Part shown: positions 19,883 through 30,379 of the stretch, in pieces
Layout of the letters: each line of letters starts with the position of its first letter
How positions within the stretch are numbered: the stretch's first letter is position 1
Assembly (NCBI RefSeq): GCF_900095885.1
Contig: NZ_LT615367.1
Location: 2,852,001 to 2,916,000, forward strand
Direction: 5' to 3'
DNA length: 64,000 nt
Origin: Dickeya aquatica
Lineage (GTDB): Bacteria; Pseudomonadota; Gammaproteobacteria; Enterobacterales; Enterobacteriaceae
The notes under the pieces: generated by a model
Seen by the model: the letters and a program-made list of their open reading frames with translations, nothing else
Told to the model about the DNA's origin: nothing
Databases searched by the model: none
Translations under genes and position numbers: made by a program

Positions 19883-22438
19883 TTAGATGTTTTTTATCAC
19901 CGGGGCATGGAGAGCCTGATAGGCATGATGCCAGTTTTGATAACTATCCGGCTGGCTCCATAAACGATAATGCAGACGAGCCAGCGTAACCGGGTCACTT
20001 AACAACGCCAAACGCAACGCACCATCGATATCTTGTGGCTTACGAGCTAATGCCTCGTTAACACGCTGCTCACGCATATTCTCAATAGGCTGGCTAAAGC
20101 CGTGGCGGGCTGTTGCCATCGCACTGGCCAACGCATTGATTGAAGGATCAAACACCGCATGCATAAAACCGTGCTCAAGCTTACGCTCACGATTACGGCG
20201 GAAATATTCATCCGTCGCCACCAATTCGCGCGGCGGGTCAGACTCTTCGGGGATCAGCAACAACTGATTGCGTTTACACGCCAGCCCGAGATTGGCTCGG
20301 CTAGAAAGCACAGAAACCAGCGGAGACAAGATCAGTGAGAATACAATTGGAGCAAGCCACCACAGGAAGCGCAGATCAAGCCACGCCATGCCAATTGCCC
20401 ATACCAACCCAAGTAACAGTTGTGAGCCATGGCGGGCAAAAGCCTCACTCCAGGGGGTCGCATCATCATCACGCTGTGGCGATTTCCATTGCACAGACCA
20501 GCCAAGGAATGCACTAACCACAAAAACGGTGTGGAATAGCATGCGTACCGGGGCCAATAGTACGGAGAAAAGCATCTCAATCAGTAATGAGGCAAACAAT
20601 CTGACTGCACCGCCGTAAGCTTTCGCGCCCTTGGCACAAACAAGAATCACACTTAACAACTTTGGCAGAAACAGTAACACCAATGTGGTCGAGAAAAGGG
20701 CAATGGCCAGTTCAGGACGCCACTGAGGCCAGACCGGAAAAAGCTGGCGAGGCTGCAAAAAATACTGCGGTTCCATCAGAGTGTGTACAACCTGTAAGGC
20801 CGTAGACAGCGCCAGGAACATAAACCACAGTGGAGCTGACAAATAAGACATCACCCCGGTCAGGAACACAGCACGATGTACAGGGTGCATACCTTTAACC
20901 AAAAACAACCGGAAATTCATCAAATTACCGTGGCACCAGCGGCGGTCACGTTTTAATTCATCAAGCAAATTGGGTGGTAATTCTTCATAACTTCCAGGTA
21001 AATCGTAAGCAATCCACACACCCCAGCCTGCACGGCGCATTAATGCAGCCTCAACAAAGTCATGAGACAGAATAGAACCGGCAAACGATCCCTCTCCCGG
21101 CAGCGGAGCCAGTGCACAATGCTCAATGAAGGGTTTTACCCGAATAATCGCATTATGCCCCCAATAATGCGATTCACCCAGTTGCCAGAAGTGCAACCCT
21201 GCCGTAAATAGCGGGCCATAAACACGCGTCGCAAACTGCTGACAACGGGCATACAGCGTATCCATACCTGATGCCCTTGGCGCAGACTGGATAATACCGG
21301 CATTGGGATTAGCCTCCATCAAGCGAACCAGTGATGTCAAACACTCACCACTCATCACACTATCAGCATCCAGCACCACCATATAGCTATACTGATTTCC
21401 CCAACGGCGACAGAAATCATCAATGTTGCCGCTCTTACGTTTTACGCGGCGGCGGCGGCGGCGATAGAAAATACGACCAGCACCGTCTACTTCACGGCAC
21501 AGATCTATCCAGGCTTTCTGCTCAGCAACACAGATGTCAGGATCATTACTATCACTCAGAACATAAATATCAAAATGATCCAACTCACCCGTTGCCGCCA
21601 CTGATTCATACGTCGCACGCAATCCGGCAAAAACACGCTCCACGTCCTCATTACAGATAGGCATAATGAGCGCGGTTCGATGGGCAGGATTGAGGGGCTC
21701 ATTTCCAACCGTTGTTGAAGAGATACTGTACTTATCCTTACCTATCAGCAGTTGCAGGAATCCCATCAACGCGGTCCAGAAACCCGCCGAGACCCAACAG
21801 AACAGCACAGCAAACAGAATAAGAATGCCACTTTGCAATACATAAGGCAGTAACTGCATTAAAGTACGCCATACATCCTGATGCACCATGGCAAAAGGAT
21901 CAATCAGCGCCCAGCCCTGGTAAGGGAGAATGGTTTTCATATACCAGGTAGCAATGGCCGTCTGGAAAAGGGTTAGCACCAGCAAAATATAGCGGCGCAG
22001 TGTACCTACTTTGCGCCAGCGGTTTTCCGCTTCGTTTTCTTCGGTGCTCTTGTACTGATGGCGAAGCGGTTTAACGCGACCATTAATGTTATCCCACCAT
22101 CGCACCATCGGGTTAGTCTGCCAGGCATCAGGAAACATCGACGCACGGGTAATCTTCGGCATCGCCTGCAACGCAGTGCGTCCTTCACGATCTTTACCCA
22201 GCTGTTCACCCCCATTTAGCCCATCGTTCCACGCCAGTTCCAGACGACGTTGAACCGAGGCCAATGGCACATCATCTGGCGAACGCATCGATACCGCCGT
22301 GTCGTTACCAGATAGTGATTGGTGTAGCGAAGAGAGATCCTGAGACTGTGATAGCGTCTCGCGCAGGCCCTCTGCCTGGCCAGCAGGCAGAGGTAATTTC
22401 TCGATATAATCGAGGGAAGAAGGAGTTGACTTATTCAT
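19883..22438 (-). CDS. opgH: Osmoregulated periplasmic glucan synthase OpgH
   Basis: 851-residue inner-membrane family 2 glycosyltransferase that makes and exports the beta-1,2-glucan backbone of periplasmic glucans from UDP-glucose. A cytoplasmic N-terminus (about 1-140), two membrane helices, a GT2 domain with LDADSVM and the RDRRWCHGN (QxxRW-like) motif, and several C-terminal membrane helices are visible. The ATG overlaps the opgG stop by eight bases (ATGAATAA), so translation is coupled. opgGH mutants of Dickeya and Pectobacterium are known to be avirulent. Confidence 0.96.
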   Translation of the reverse strand: MNKSTPSSLDYIEKLPLPAGQAEGLRETLSQSQDLSSLHQSLSGNDTAVSMRSPDDVPLASVQRRLELAWNDGLNGGEQLGKDREGRTALQAMPKITRASMFPDAWQTNPMVRWWDNINGRVKPLRHQYKSTEENEAENRWRKVGTLRRYILLVLTLFQTAIATWYMKTILPYQGWALIDPFAMVHQDVWRTLMQLLPYVLQSGILILFAVLFCWVSAGFWTALMGFLQLLIGKDKYSISSTTVGNEPLNPAHRTALIMPICNEDVERVFAGLRATYESVAATGELDHFDIYVLSDSNDPDICVAEQKAWIDLCREVDGAGRIFYRRRRRRVKRKSGNIDDFCRRWGNQYSYMVVLDADSVMSGECLTSLVRLMEANPNAGIIQSAPRASGMDTLYARCQQFATRVYGPLFTAGLHFWQLGESHYWGHNAIIRVKPFIEHCALAPLPGEGSFAGSILSHDFVEAALMRRAGWGVWIAYDLPGSYEELPPNLLDELKRDRRWCHGNLMNFRLFLVKGMHPVHRAVFLTGVMSYLSAPLWFMFLALSTALQVVHTLMEPQYFLQPRQLFPVWPQWRPELAIALFSTTLVLLFLPKLLSVILVCAKGAKAYGGAVRLFASLLIEMLFSVLLAPVRMLFHTVFVVSAFLGWSVQWKSPQRDDDATPWSEAFARHGSQLLLGLVWAIGMAWLDLRFLWWLAPIVFSLILSPLVSVLSSRANLGLACKRNQLLLIPEESDPPRELVATDEYFRRNRERKLEHGFMHAVFDPSINALASAMATARHGFSQPIENMREQRVNEALARKPQDIDGALRLALLSDPVTLARLHYRLWSQPDSYQNWHHAYQALHAPVIKNI

Positions 22439-23999
22439 TAGCAGGCAACTGATAGCTCCAGGTTTCAGTCAATGTCGTTTCACCATTGACCAATGCCGCT
22501 CGCATTTCCGTCGGTTGCTTATTGTCTTTCACCTTCATACGCAGTGTCAGACGCCAACCATGAGTTACCGGATTATAGCGAACACTGTTTTCCACAATTT
22601 CACCGTTGTCACCGATACTGACTTGTGATGCTACCGGCGTATTCGGGTCCAGATCCTTCACGTTGCCCCCGACAAAATCGACCAAAAAGGCGGTCGTTCC
22701 ATCTGGCTGACGAATCAGGTTAGATTGCTTTACATCGCCAGTAGAACGCATTGTCTTCATGACATAGGCCAGTTCTTGCGAATGCAGCGCTTCTTCGTCT
22801 TTTGTGAAGTGCAAACGGTATTTGACTTCCAGCGGCTTACCCTTCTCTGGCAATGCCTCTGGAGTCCAGAACGCAACAATATTGTCGTTCGTTTCATCCG
22901 CTGTTGGAATTTCTACGAGTTCAACCCGGCCTTTACCCCAATCGCCTTTGGTTTCAACCCAGCCACTGGGACGTAAATCATAGCGATCATCCAGGTCTTC
23001 ATAACCAGAGAAGTCACGACCACGTTGTAATAACCCAAAACCCTTAGGATTTTCAATCGTGTAAGTGCTTACCGACAAATGTTTCGGATTATTTAACGGA
23101 CGCCAAATCCATTCGCCATTACCGGCATGAATGGACAAACCATTTGAATCATGCAAAGCCGGACGGTAATTCAGCGTTGGCGATGGCTGGCTAGGTCCAA
23201 ACAAGAACATGCTGGTCAGCGGTGCCACACCCAGCTTACCGACTTTATCTCGCAGATAAACCTTCGCCTCTACATCCACCATGCTGTCACTGCCAGGATA
23301 GACAACGAACCGGTAGGCACCGACAGAACGCGGCGAATCAAGCAATGCATAAATCACCAGATGCTTGTCTTCAGGTTTTGGATGCTCAATCCAGAACTCT
23401 CGAAAACGCGGGAATTCTTCACCTGATGGCAATGCGGTATCAATTGCCAAACCGCGCGCAGACAAACCGTAAACCTGGCCTTTACCAACAACACGGAAGT
23501 AACTGGCTCCCAGCATACTGAGAATTTCGTCGTTCTTATCCGCTTTGTTGACAGGATACAGAACCCTGAAACCAGCAAATCCCAGATCCTTCACCGTTGC
23601 CGCATCATGATTGACAGAGCCAAAGTCAAAATAATCCGTGGAATATTTTATTTCATTGACTTCAGTAGCCGTTACTTCGTTGATTTTGACCGGAACGTCA
23701 AAATACATACCCTGATGGTAGAATTGCAGTTTGAAAGGCGTCTGGTCTGAATTCCAGTAGGATTTGTCCTGGTTGAAGCGAATCTGCTGGTAATCAGCGA
23801 ATTTCATATCGCGGAACTGAGCAGGCAAATTGCTCTTTGGTGCTTCATACCCTTTTTCAGCAAGCTTTTCTGCTTGTTGCGCAACATCATCAATAGAAAA
23901 AGCCCAAGCGTGTAATGACGTCAGCGACAACATCACAGCGGCTGAAATCCAGCGAAGCGAAACGCTACGCGGCTTAACCCTAAATTTATTAACCAGCAC
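22431..23999 (-). CDS. opgG: Periplasmic glucan biosynthesis protein OpgG
   Basis: About 522 residues with a signal peptide (hydrophobic core [16 protein letters not shown]). The mature protein is a beta-sandwich glucan-branching protein acting with OpgH. Sequence blocks [37 protein letters not shown] and [19 protein letters not shown] are highly conserved. I favour the GTG at 23997-23999; GGGGGAG lies only 2 bases upstream, so initiation at the adjacent CTG (better spaced) cannot be excluded. A much longer in-frame extension to 24101 lacks any ribosome site. Confidence 0.92.
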   Translation of the reverse strand: MLVNKFRVKPRSVSLRWISAAVMLSLTSLHAWAFSIDDVAQQAEKLAEKGYEAPKSNLPAQFRDMKFADYQQIRFNQDKSYWNSDQTPFKLQFYHQGMYFDVPVKINEVTATEVNEIKYSTDYFDFGSVNHDAATVKDLGFAGFRVLYPVNKADKNDEILSMLGASYFRVVGKGQVYGLSARGLAIDTALPSGEEFPRFREFWIEHPKPEDKHLVIYALLDSPRSVGAYRFVVYPGSDSMVDVEAKVYLRDKVGKLGVAPLTSMFLFGPSQPSPTLNYRPALHDSNGLSIHAGNGEWIWRPLNNPKHLSVSTYTIENPKGFGLLQRGRDFSGYEDLDDRYDLRPSGWVETKGDWGKGRVELVEIPTADETNDNIVAFWTPEALPEKGKPLEVKYRLHFTKDEEALHSQELAYVMKTMRSTGDVKQSNLIRQPDGTTAFLVDFVGGNVKDLDPNTPVASQVSIGDNGEIVENSVRYNPVTHGWRLTLRMKVKDNKQPTEMRAALVNGETTLTETWSYQLPANE

Positions 24000-24407
24000 A
24001 TCTCCCCCTGTATGTGTGCCTAAATCAACTAAAACCCATATTAAAGGATAAGTTAGCTTTCCGACAACTTGAGAAAAGAATGCGTCATCATAAAAGCTCA
24101 CCGTTTAAACAACATTTCCCCGTACATGAGGGTGAAGGACTTTTTACAAAGCGATCGCTATCACGTTCTCTGCCTGATAAGGCACAAAAATAGCCTGTGA
24201 TAACGCGGAGGTAAATTCTCCTCTCACCAGGCAGCAGTGGCAAGAAACTTCTGGGGACGATGGTGTGCTATAGATGTTTTATGGAAAGCTTGCCGCATTT
24301 TTTTTACTTAACACCCTCAAAAGAAAACATCGCCTTAACCATCCTGATCGGTTCAGGTAATATGATTTCATGTGATCCATTATCATTCTCATACTAACAA
24401 CCACTTG
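24000..24407. promoter_or_regulatory. Divergent opgG / DUF2946 control region
   Basis: 408 bases between divergent operons. It must contain the opgGH promoter on the minus strand and, towards the right end, the Fur-like operator described separately. No further gene is visible. Confidence 0.5.
24374..24392 (-). promoter_or_regulatory. Putative Fur box
   Basis: Read on the minus strand the site begins GAGAATGATAATGGATC. It matches the 19-base Fur consensus (GATAATGATAAT-CATTATC) at about 13 positions, including 11 of the first 12. It ends 16 bases before the likely DUF2946 start, a position suited to repression by iron-loaded Fur. Confidence 0.65.
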
Positions 24408-24926
24408 ATGTCTTTGCTTGAACTAAGACGCTCGCGTTTTCCGGCGTGGCTCGCGATTTTAGCGCTTCTCGCTATCTTTCTCGCACCACCAATCTCGCAA
24501 TTTCTGCGGGCACACCATCATGTTCAAGCTCAGCCCTGCCCATCAAACGATGTAACGCTTTCCCTGCCAGACTCGGTCAACACCCTATCGGGGCACGGGC
24601 AACATCCCCATCATCATACCCTGCCTATGCCTTCCTCTGCGTCCATGATGGGCCACGATCATATGGGCGAAATGGGTATGGATCATGCAGCCTGTGGCTA
24701 TTGTGTGCTGTTTACCTATCTGCCCGTGCTGGTCATATCCGGCGCACTGCACCTTGCTGCCACACGCTGGCGACAACATGGGCGAGAAAGCAGGCATCAT
24801 CAAGCCCATTTTTATCATGTTTGGTCTCTTTTCCCTCAACCTCGTGCTCCCCCCTCGTCTTGCTCATTCGCTTTCACGACACGATTAAGATTAACAATGG
24901 CTCACGCTGGCCTGGCCGACGGGTAA
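24408..24926 (+). CDS. DUF2946-like His/Met-rich membrane-anchored protein
   Basis: 172-residue protein of unknown function. An N-terminal hydrophobic segment (FPAWLAILALLAIFLAPPIS) is followed by a His/Met-rich stretch (HGQHPHHH, SASMMGHDHMGEMGMDHAACGYC). A second hydrophobic segment (VLFTYLPVLVISGALHLAA) then leads to an RAPP motif typical of DUF2946 proteins. The metal-ligand-rich segment would face the periplasm. The GTG 36 bases upstream lies inside the Fur-like box, so I prefer the ATG at 24408, although its ribosome site is weak. The tail after RAPP is longer than expected. It is probably cotranscribed with the PepSY gene. Confidence 0.7.
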   Translation: MSLLELRRSRFPAWLAILALLAIFLAPPISQFLRAHHHVQAQPCPSNDVTLSLPDSVNTLSGHGQHPHHHTLPMPSSASMMGHDHMGEMGMDHAACGYCVLFTYLPVLVISGALHLAATRWRQHGRESRHHQAHFYHVWSLFPQPRAPPSSCSFAFTTRLRLTMAHAGLADG

Positions 24927-25023
24927 TCAGCCCGCGTTAGAACGCGTGTCCAATCATGACTTGCATCTATCGAATCATTCCCGATAGGTCTTCTTACTGA
25001 CTCTTTCTTAAGAGAGGGGTTTT

Positions 25024-26508
25024 ATGTCCGTATCTGCAACGGGAAAAACAGCTGTCCAATCAGCAAAATCGGTGACGCCAACACTTTCCGATACACATCA
25101 CAATACGACTACCCGCTCACAGCGGGCTGCATTACACGCCTTACTCATGCGATTACATTTTTATATTGGCCTGTTCGTCGGGCCTTTTATTTTTGTCGCA
25201 GCCCTGACTGGCACCGTGTATGTGTTAACACCGCAAATAGAATCAATGTATTACTCCACATTTCTTTTTACCGGCAACACCGGAGAGGCACATCCGTTAT
25301 CACAGCAAATAAATGCCGCCACACAGGCATTGAGCCGCCAACAGCCAGCGGCCAAACTCACTGCGGTACGCCCCTCGCCAAGCGCAGGTCAAACGACACG
25401 CGTGATGTTTTCGCTCCCCTCACTCGGCCCTTCGGAGAGTTATGCGGTGTTTGTCGATCCCGTATCGCTTGAGGTCCGTGGCTCTGCGACCGTATATGGC
25501 ACCAGTGGTATTTTACCGTTTCGGACGATGCTGGATTACCTGCACCGTCAGCTGTTACTTGGCGAAGTAGGACGTAATTACAGCGAACTGGCTGCTTCAT
25601 GGCTATGGCTTGCGGCGCTGGGAGGAGTTTATCTTTGGATAAGCACGCGAAAAGTCGCCCCTAAATTACGCCAATTGACTCAGTCTGCCAGCAGAAAATT
25701 CAGCCCGGTGAGACAGCACCAGCATCTTCGCCACCGCCACTCAATGATGGGATTGTGCTTAATTATCGGTCTGGTTTTCTTTTCCGCGACGGGCCTGACA
25801 TGGTCACGTTGGGCCGGCGATAACGTTGCTGCACTAAGAGCCGCGATGGGCTGGCTCACCCCTTCGGTTAACACCCAGCTAAAAACTCCTTCACTGCATG
25901 ATATGAGTGTTCATGCAGAGCATCAGTTGCTGACAATACCTGCTGCATCCCCCCCTCTGCGGACAACGTTTGACAAAATACTGGCTGTCGCCCGTGAGGC
26001 TGGAATTGACGCGGGAAAAATTGAAATTAGGCCTGCAACAAAACCGCAACGAGCCTGGACGGTAAGTGAAATTGATCGTTCATGGCCAACTCAAGTCGAT
26101 GCCATCGCTATCGACCCAATCACATTGACCGTGATTGATAAAGTCCGCTTTGCTGACTACCCGTTAGCCGCCAAACTCACTCGCTGGGGCATTGATGCAC
26201 ATATGGGCATCCTGTTCGGTTTACCCAATCAGCTATTGCTGGCAGCGTTTGGCCTTAGCCTGTGTACGTTGATTATTTGGGGATATAAAATGTGGTGGAT
26301 TCGTCGCCCTCGCCATCGAGCAGTACCCCATCCGATACAAACGCTGACGACAGCGTTCCTGGCTTTACGAACCACAGCAAAAGCGTTGGTATTGTTGATA
26401 ACCACGCTACTGGCCATCACCTTACCCGTCATGGGAATAAGCCTGGTGCTCTTCTTGCTGGTTGATATTTGGCGTTGGACACGCGCCAGACGTTACGCGA
26501 TTGCGTAA
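25024..26508 (+). CDS. PepSY-domain transmembrane protein (iron-regulated oxidoreductase-like)
   Basis: 494-residue PepSY-associated TM protein. Membrane segments are visible at about 44-66, 185-205, 240-258 and 395-415, with a further hydrophobic region near the C-terminus; PepSY-like periplasmic parts lie between. His residues flank the helices (HALLMRLHFYIGLFVG, LHRQLLLGEV, HRHSMMGLCLII, DAHMGILFG), as in proteins proposed to bind heme or reduce ferric siderophores at the inner membrane. AGAGAGGGG lies 4 bases before the ATG. It follows the DUF2946 gene by 97 bases under one putative Fur box. The specific substrate is unknown. Confidence 0.8.
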   Translation: MSVSATGKTAVQSAKSVTPTLSDTHHNTTTRSQRAALHALLMRLHFYIGLFVGPFIFVAALTGTVYVLTPQIESMYYSTFLFTGNTGEAHPLSQQINAATQALSRQQPAAKLTAVRPSPSAGQTTRVMFSLPSLGPSESYAVFVDPVSLEVRGSATVYGTSGILPFRTMLDYLHRQLLLGEVGRNYSELAASWLWLAALGGVYLWISTRKVAPKLRQLTQSASRKFSPVRQHQHLRHRHSMMGLCLIIGLVFFSATGLTWSRWAGDNVAALRAAMGWLTPSVNTQLKTPSLHDMSVHAEHQLLTIPAASPPLRTTFDKILAVAREAGIDAGKIEIRPATKPQRAWTVSEIDRSWPTQVDAIAIDPITLTVIDKVRFADYPLAAKLTRWGIDAHMGILFGLPNQLLLAAFGLSLCTLIIWGYKMWWIRRPRHRAVPHPIQTLTTAFLALRTTAKALVLLITTLLAITLPVMGISLVLFLLVDIWRWTRARRYAIA

Positions 26509-26528
26509 CCCGGCGTGATACCGCCTAG

Positions 26529-26554
26529 TAAACCGCAGCCTGTGCTGCGGTTTA
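26529..26554. terminator. Bidirectional terminator between the PepSY and chemoreceptor genes
   Basis: TAAACCGCAGC/GCTGCGGTTTA, a perfect 11-base stem with a CTGT loop, lies between the convergent genes. Confidence 0.75.
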
Positions 26555-26587
26555 CATCACGATATTATCAGTCCGATAGCCAGGTTA

Positions 26588-28240
26588 TCAAAATGTTGCC
26601 CATTGTGGTGTTCTTACCCGTTCTTTATCATTAAGCACCGCCAACTCCGCCTCCAGAACACTATGCTGATGCTGCCACACCGCCTGGGTTGCCTGCGCAC
26701 CTAATTTAAACACACTCACTGTTTTCGCTAATGCATGAGCCTGCTCTTGTAATGACAAAGCTGCCGCTGCCGACTCTTCCACTAATGCTGCATTTTGCTG
26801 TGTGGTGACATCTATCTGCCCAACAGCCAGATTAATCTGATTAATTCCATCACTTTGCTCTTGGCTGGCCTGCGCTATCTCTCGAATAATTCCCCCTGTA
26901 TGATGGGCATTATTAATGACCTCATCCATGGTCTGTTCGGTATTTTCAACCAGCAACATGCCGTCTTTAATTCTCTGTACCGAACTGTCAATTAACGCTT
27001 TTATTTCCTTAGCTGAATTAGCACTACGTTGTGCTAAAGCCCGAACTTCACTGGCCACCACGGCAAAGCCTCTCCCCTGCTCCCCGGCTCGTGCAGCTTC
27101 AACTGCGGCATTAAGTGCCAGAATATTGGTCTGAAACGCAATGCTGTCTATCACACTGACAATCTCTGCCATTCGCTGAGAACCATCGTGAATTTCGCGC
27201 ATTTCACGGGTGACATTCGCCATCATCTCACCACTTTGACGCACGATATCAGATGCCTGCCCCGCCAATGACGCCGCATGGTTCGTATTCTCTGTTGTGT
27301 TCTTGATCGTCGCTGTCAACTGCTCGACAGAGGCGGCAGTTTGTTCCAGTGAGCTGGCCTGCTCTTCAGTACGAGCGGATAAGTCCTGATTACCGGCAGC
27401 AATCTGCGATGCAGCAGACGAGATAGTTTCTGCACCATCACGAACCTGACCAACAATATTACGCAAGCTATCATTCATGTTATATAAAGCATGAAGCAAC
27501 TGACCGGTTTCATCTTGATGACATACTGTTGGCTCAAATGTCAGATCACCCGTTGAGACTCTTTCTGCCAGCTTTACAGCGTCACGTAATGGATGTGTCA
27601 CACTACGAGTCATCCACCAGGCTATAATACCGCCAGCGATGATACTGAATATCAAAACCAGCCAGAGCCCTAATTTAATTTCGGTATAACTTCTCTGTAC
27701 ATTCTCACTTGAGGCAACCATTTGATCATCTTGATAATCAATAAACTCTGCAATTTTAGCTTTGTATTTCTTTTGTAATTGCAAAGAAACATGGAGTAAC
27801 TCAGCAATCGCACTTTGCTTATCACCACGGCTGGCGAGTTCCATTAATTTATTACCCGAAGTTGAGTATTCAGCACGGAGCTGTTGAATATCTCGTAACA
27901 AACTGGCAGAACGCTCATCATTTGCGTGTGAGCTTAAATCTGACAATAACGCCGTAATTTCCGCAGAATTTTTTCTGGTTTCTTCATTTCGCTGTCTTAT
28001 TTCTTCTTTGGAGTCCAGCATCAATATCAGCTGCTGCCCCATCAACGCATTATTTAACTCTTCAATCAGCCTATGCCCCTTTGCTGTTACCGGATAAAGT
28101 GTAGAAACGGTATAATTCATTTTTCGATTAAACTCGCTTAATTTACTTAATGCAACAGAGCCTGTAATTAACAGCATAACGATAATAAATGAGAATCCTA
28201 TCGCAAGCCTATATCCTATTTTAAGATTAGAAAAATTCAT
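26588..28240 (-). CDS. Methyl-accepting chemotaxis protein, Tsr/Tar type
   Basis: 550-residue chemoreceptor. TM1 (about 8-30), a helical periplasmic ligand domain, TM2 (about 187-208), a HAMP domain and the signalling coiled coil are visible. The hairpin tip reads [29 protein letters not shown]: [20 protein letters not shown] is the conserved core. The C-terminus ends QWATF, a variant of the NWETF pentapeptide that tethers CheR and CheB, so this is a high-abundance-type receptor. I start at the ATG at 28238-28240 because GGAGG lies 8 bases upstream. The ligand is unknown. Confidence 0.93.
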   Translation of the reverse strand: MNFSNLKIGYRLAIGFSFIIVMLLITGSVALSKLSEFNRKMNYTVSTLYPVTAKGHRLIEELNNALMGQQLILMLDSKEEIRQRNEETRKNSAEITALLSDLSSHANDERSASLLRDIQQLRAEYSTSGNKLMELASRGDKQSAIAELLHVSLQLQKKYKAKIAEFIDYQDDQMVASSENVQRSYTEIKLGLWLVLIFSIIAGGIIAWWMTRSVTHPLRDAVKLAERVSTGDLTFEPTVCHQDETGQLLHALYNMNDSLRNIVGQVRDGAETISSAASQIAAGNQDLSARTEEQASSLEQTAASVEQLTATIKNTTENTNHAASLAGQASDIVRQSGEMMANVTREMREIHDGSQRMAEIVSVIDSIAFQTNILALNAAVEAARAGEQGRGFAVVASEVRALAQRSANSAKEIKALIDSSVQRIKDGMLLVENTEQTMDEVINNAHHTGGIIREIAQASQEQSDGINQINLAVGQIDVTTQQNAALVEESAAAALSLQEQAHALAKTVSVFKLGAQATQAVWQHQHSVLEAELAVLNDKERVRTPQWATF

Positions 28241-28412
28241 TTTGCACGCCTCCATAAAATCCCTTTGACGACCTTCCGATAAATAATGCATGAGCAATAG
28301 ATTCATCCATCATACATTATGTCCATTATACTTCACCCGGCATCTGCTCCGATAACCGGCCTTCATCAACCACTGATACTGTAAACGCCAGCGTTGCTCC
28401 ACATTTGCCATT

Positions 28413-28441
28413 TTCTAATAGTACAGTCTTCTAATAGTACA
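28413..28441. repeat. 13-base tandem-like direct repeat
   Basis: TTCTAATAGTACA occurs at 28413-28425 and again at 28429-28441, a period of 16 bases, in the gap between the chemoreceptor and a small hypothetical ORF. It could be a regulator site or a slippage duplication. Confidence 0.6.
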
Positions 28442-28455
28442 CATGCCTGTTAATA

Positions 28456-28680
28456 TTACATTAAAACACCATAAACGCTGGAAGAGGACATTTGAAAACA
28501 ATGCCGCCATATTTCAGTAACAGCGGAGCTCTTACCTGTTTTTAATAAGGTATTAAACGTCTTGATATTGTCATATGACATCATAAAGAAATAGCTTTTG
28601 ATTGAGACATGATTGCTCAGTAATAGGTTCCATACCGATTGTGTGGTAGGACCATATGTAATATCTGATTTGGAAATCAC
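28456..28680 (-). CDS. Hypothetical small protein
   Basis: 74 codons from a GTG at 28678-28680 (VISKSDITYGPTTQSV) to a stop at 28456. The only support is a strong GGAGG ribosome site five bases before the GTG (28686-28690). The protein has no motif that I recognise and its composition is unremarkable. It may equally be a remnant or a chance ORF; a longer version starting at 28731 exists but lacks a ribosome site. Confidence 0.3.
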   Translation of the reverse strand: MISKSDITYGPTTQSVWNLLLSNHVSIKSYFFMMSYDNIKTFNTLLKTGKSSAVTEIWRHCFQMSSSSVYGVLM

Positions 28681-29157
28681 TTTATCCTCCATGACATTGA
28701 TTTCCGCTGAAAACAGTGACCCTGCCGTCACATTTAGGCTACGAGGGCACCGATAAAATTTCCCAAGGTGACAGAAAAATTTTCTCGATTACTCGATAAA
28801 CGCCTAAAAAAACACCCTGTTATTTCTATGATTGCCTATTGCTTAACATAAGGTGAGCGGCAATCAATTCTTTCACAATACAATAAAAATGATAAGTATA
28901 TTGTGTCCAAGAGCAAGAAAATTTACAGAACTCATTCGACCACAAGCAAAGGATTATGCTGTACCCAAAGTCCATTCGGGCATTAAGTGACGAAACCTCG
29001 CCTCTCGTTCCCAACACCAGAAGAAAATTATGGTTTCTTGAGAATCGATACCAGGTATAGATGATGTATCAGGATGGTATGGGAATGGCCGCGATTATTT
29101 TATAGTGGGCGATTATCCCGTGCCCGATATGGGCACGGCACAGAAGGAAAATAAGAA
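28681..29157. other. Intergenic region without recognised genes
   Basis: 477 bases. The one structure I see is CCGTGCCC/GGGCACGG (29118-29138) with a short loop, lying downstream of the ribbon-helix-helix gene on the minus strand and possibly its terminator, though no T-run follows. Confidence 0.4.
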
Positions 29158-29433
29158 TTATTTTTTCTTGGTCAATCCTTTACCTTTTAATAACTGACGA
29201 AGTTTCTTTATCTCTTTTGCTGTCAGCGGCTGTTCAGTAATTTCTTCTGTGTTTTGATTATCAATCGCGTCTGCCGCATCTGCATCATCGGCATGTTCTT
29301 CGATATCAAAACTTTTCAGCAGACGAGCGCTGACCTCGGCACTAAGAGAAACCTCATTCTCCAGAGCAGCCGCTTTGATCTTCTCTTTGAGATCCTGCGG
29401 AATTTTCAGGGATAGACTTGATATCTCACTCAT
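29158..29433 (-). CDS. Arc/Mnt-type ribbon-helix-helix DNA-binding protein
   Basis: 91 residues. The N-terminal half (SLSLKIPQDLKEKIKAAALENEVSLSAEVSARLLKSF) has the beta-strand plus two-helix pattern of Arc-family repressors. It is followed by an acidic linker (EEHADDADAADA) and a basic Lys-rich tail. I start at M of MSEISSLSL, with AAAGGT upstream. No partner toxin gene is adjacent, so this is more likely a free-standing regulator than an antitoxin. Targets are unknown. Confidence 0.72.
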   Translation of the reverse strand: MSEISSLSLKIPQDLKEKIKAAALENEVSLSAEVSARLLKSFDIEEHADDADAADAIDNQNTEEITEQPLTAKEIKKLRQLLKGKGLTKKK

Positions 29434-30045
29434 TTTATTACCTTTATGGCAGCACAAAACTCCAAGCTATGCCAGTATGCAGTCAAAGTCCATACGGAAA
29501 CAAAAAATTAATATAATTGTCATATCATGTTAAGGAAAATGCCAAACAAACGTGTTGTTGGTGTGATATAGGCCAAATTTTCATCTTTTTTGTAAAAAAC
29601 CACGGCAAAACAAACATCATACGGCTGCAAACCCGCGCGCCAAATACTCTGACACATGCGATAAACTCATCGGATACTCCCCCAGACAGCGAATCAGAAT
29701 TTTCTGCATTACATTTTTTTGACGTGACCGCCAAAAATAAATAGCAACTCAACCTATTATTAATGCCTGACAGGCCATTTTGCTGTTGATGTTTTGCAAC
29801 CACACCAAAGACCACAAATTATTAACATTTTCAGCAGTGCATTCGTTGCGGTGCACAACACATCATCCCATAACGTGACGTGCGGCAGATCACATCTCAG
29901 CCCATAGCGTATCTGGCCTGGATATCTTTACCCCCCGAGAAGAGGAGCATCACAAAGAAGAGAAAAAACAACGGCAAGTTAATCGATTGATCATGAAATT
30001 TTAACGGCATAGAATACGCCCCCCTACGACCATAAGGATGCCAGC
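29434..30045. other. Intergenic region without recognised genes
   Basis: 612 bases between the ribbon-helix-helix gene and the small membrane toxin gene. Possible short reading frames show no ribosome site or recognisable sequence. Promoters for both neighbours must lie here. No GhoS-like antitoxin gene is present. Confidence 0.5.
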
Positions 30046-30231
30046 GTGTCACACCATCATTTGTGGGAAACGATAAGAACCCTTTATTTCATTGGCTTCC
30101 CGGTATCAATGTTATTCACGTTTTTTATGAGCCGGGATAATTCGTTAACCATGCGTTTTCTGGCTTCAATATTAATCGGTGTAACCTGGCCATTGAGCTT
30201 TCCGATAGTGGTGGTTTTTTCGTTTTTTTAA
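30046..30231 (+). CDS. OrtT/GhoT-family small membrane toxin
   Basis: 61-residue protein with two hydrophobic segments (about 9-29 and 37-61). Its C-terminal half SILIGVTWPLSFPIVVVFSF is very close to the ATWPMSFPVALLFSLF ending of E. coli OrtT and GhoT, and the centre FFMSRDNS matches their FLSHDK. These proteins insert in the inner membrane, lower the proton motive force and ATP, and promote growth arrest or persistence. The start is GTG, with AAGGA 7 bases upstream. No antitoxin gene is adjacent, which favours the orphan OrtT type over GhoT. Confidence 0.8.
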   Translation: MSHHHLWETIRTLYFIGFPVSMLFTFFMSRDNSLTMRFLASILIGVTWPLSFPIVVVFSFF

Positions 30232-30379
30232 TTATAATTAATTAAAAAATTAACTCGATTGCACTATTAACCATAAAATAAAAAAGGATTTAAACCAACG
30301 AGCTCGACCTTTCCCCAACAGGCGATGAGGCTAACGTCAACATCTGGCTGCGCTGACGCAGCCTGTAAGACAAAAAACA
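30232..30379. other. AT-rich spacer between ortT-like gene and matP
   Basis: The convergent gap begins with a very AT-rich run (AATTATAATTAATTAAAAAATT) and contains no strong hairpin or gene. Confidence 0.4.

Noticed and set aside
22006..22215. Short ORFs antisense or out of frame within opgH, rne and fliF
   Set aside because: All are shadows of strongly conserved genes on the other frame or strand.
29525..29815. 96-codon minus-strand ORF in the 29.4-30.0 kb gap
   Set aside because: No ribosome site, low-complexity composition and no recognisable motif.
29158..30231. Toxin-antitoxin pair of the ribbon-helix-helix protein and the OrtT-like toxin
   Set aside because: They are on opposite strands, 612 bases apart, and GhoT-type antitoxins are not ribbon-helix-helix proteins.
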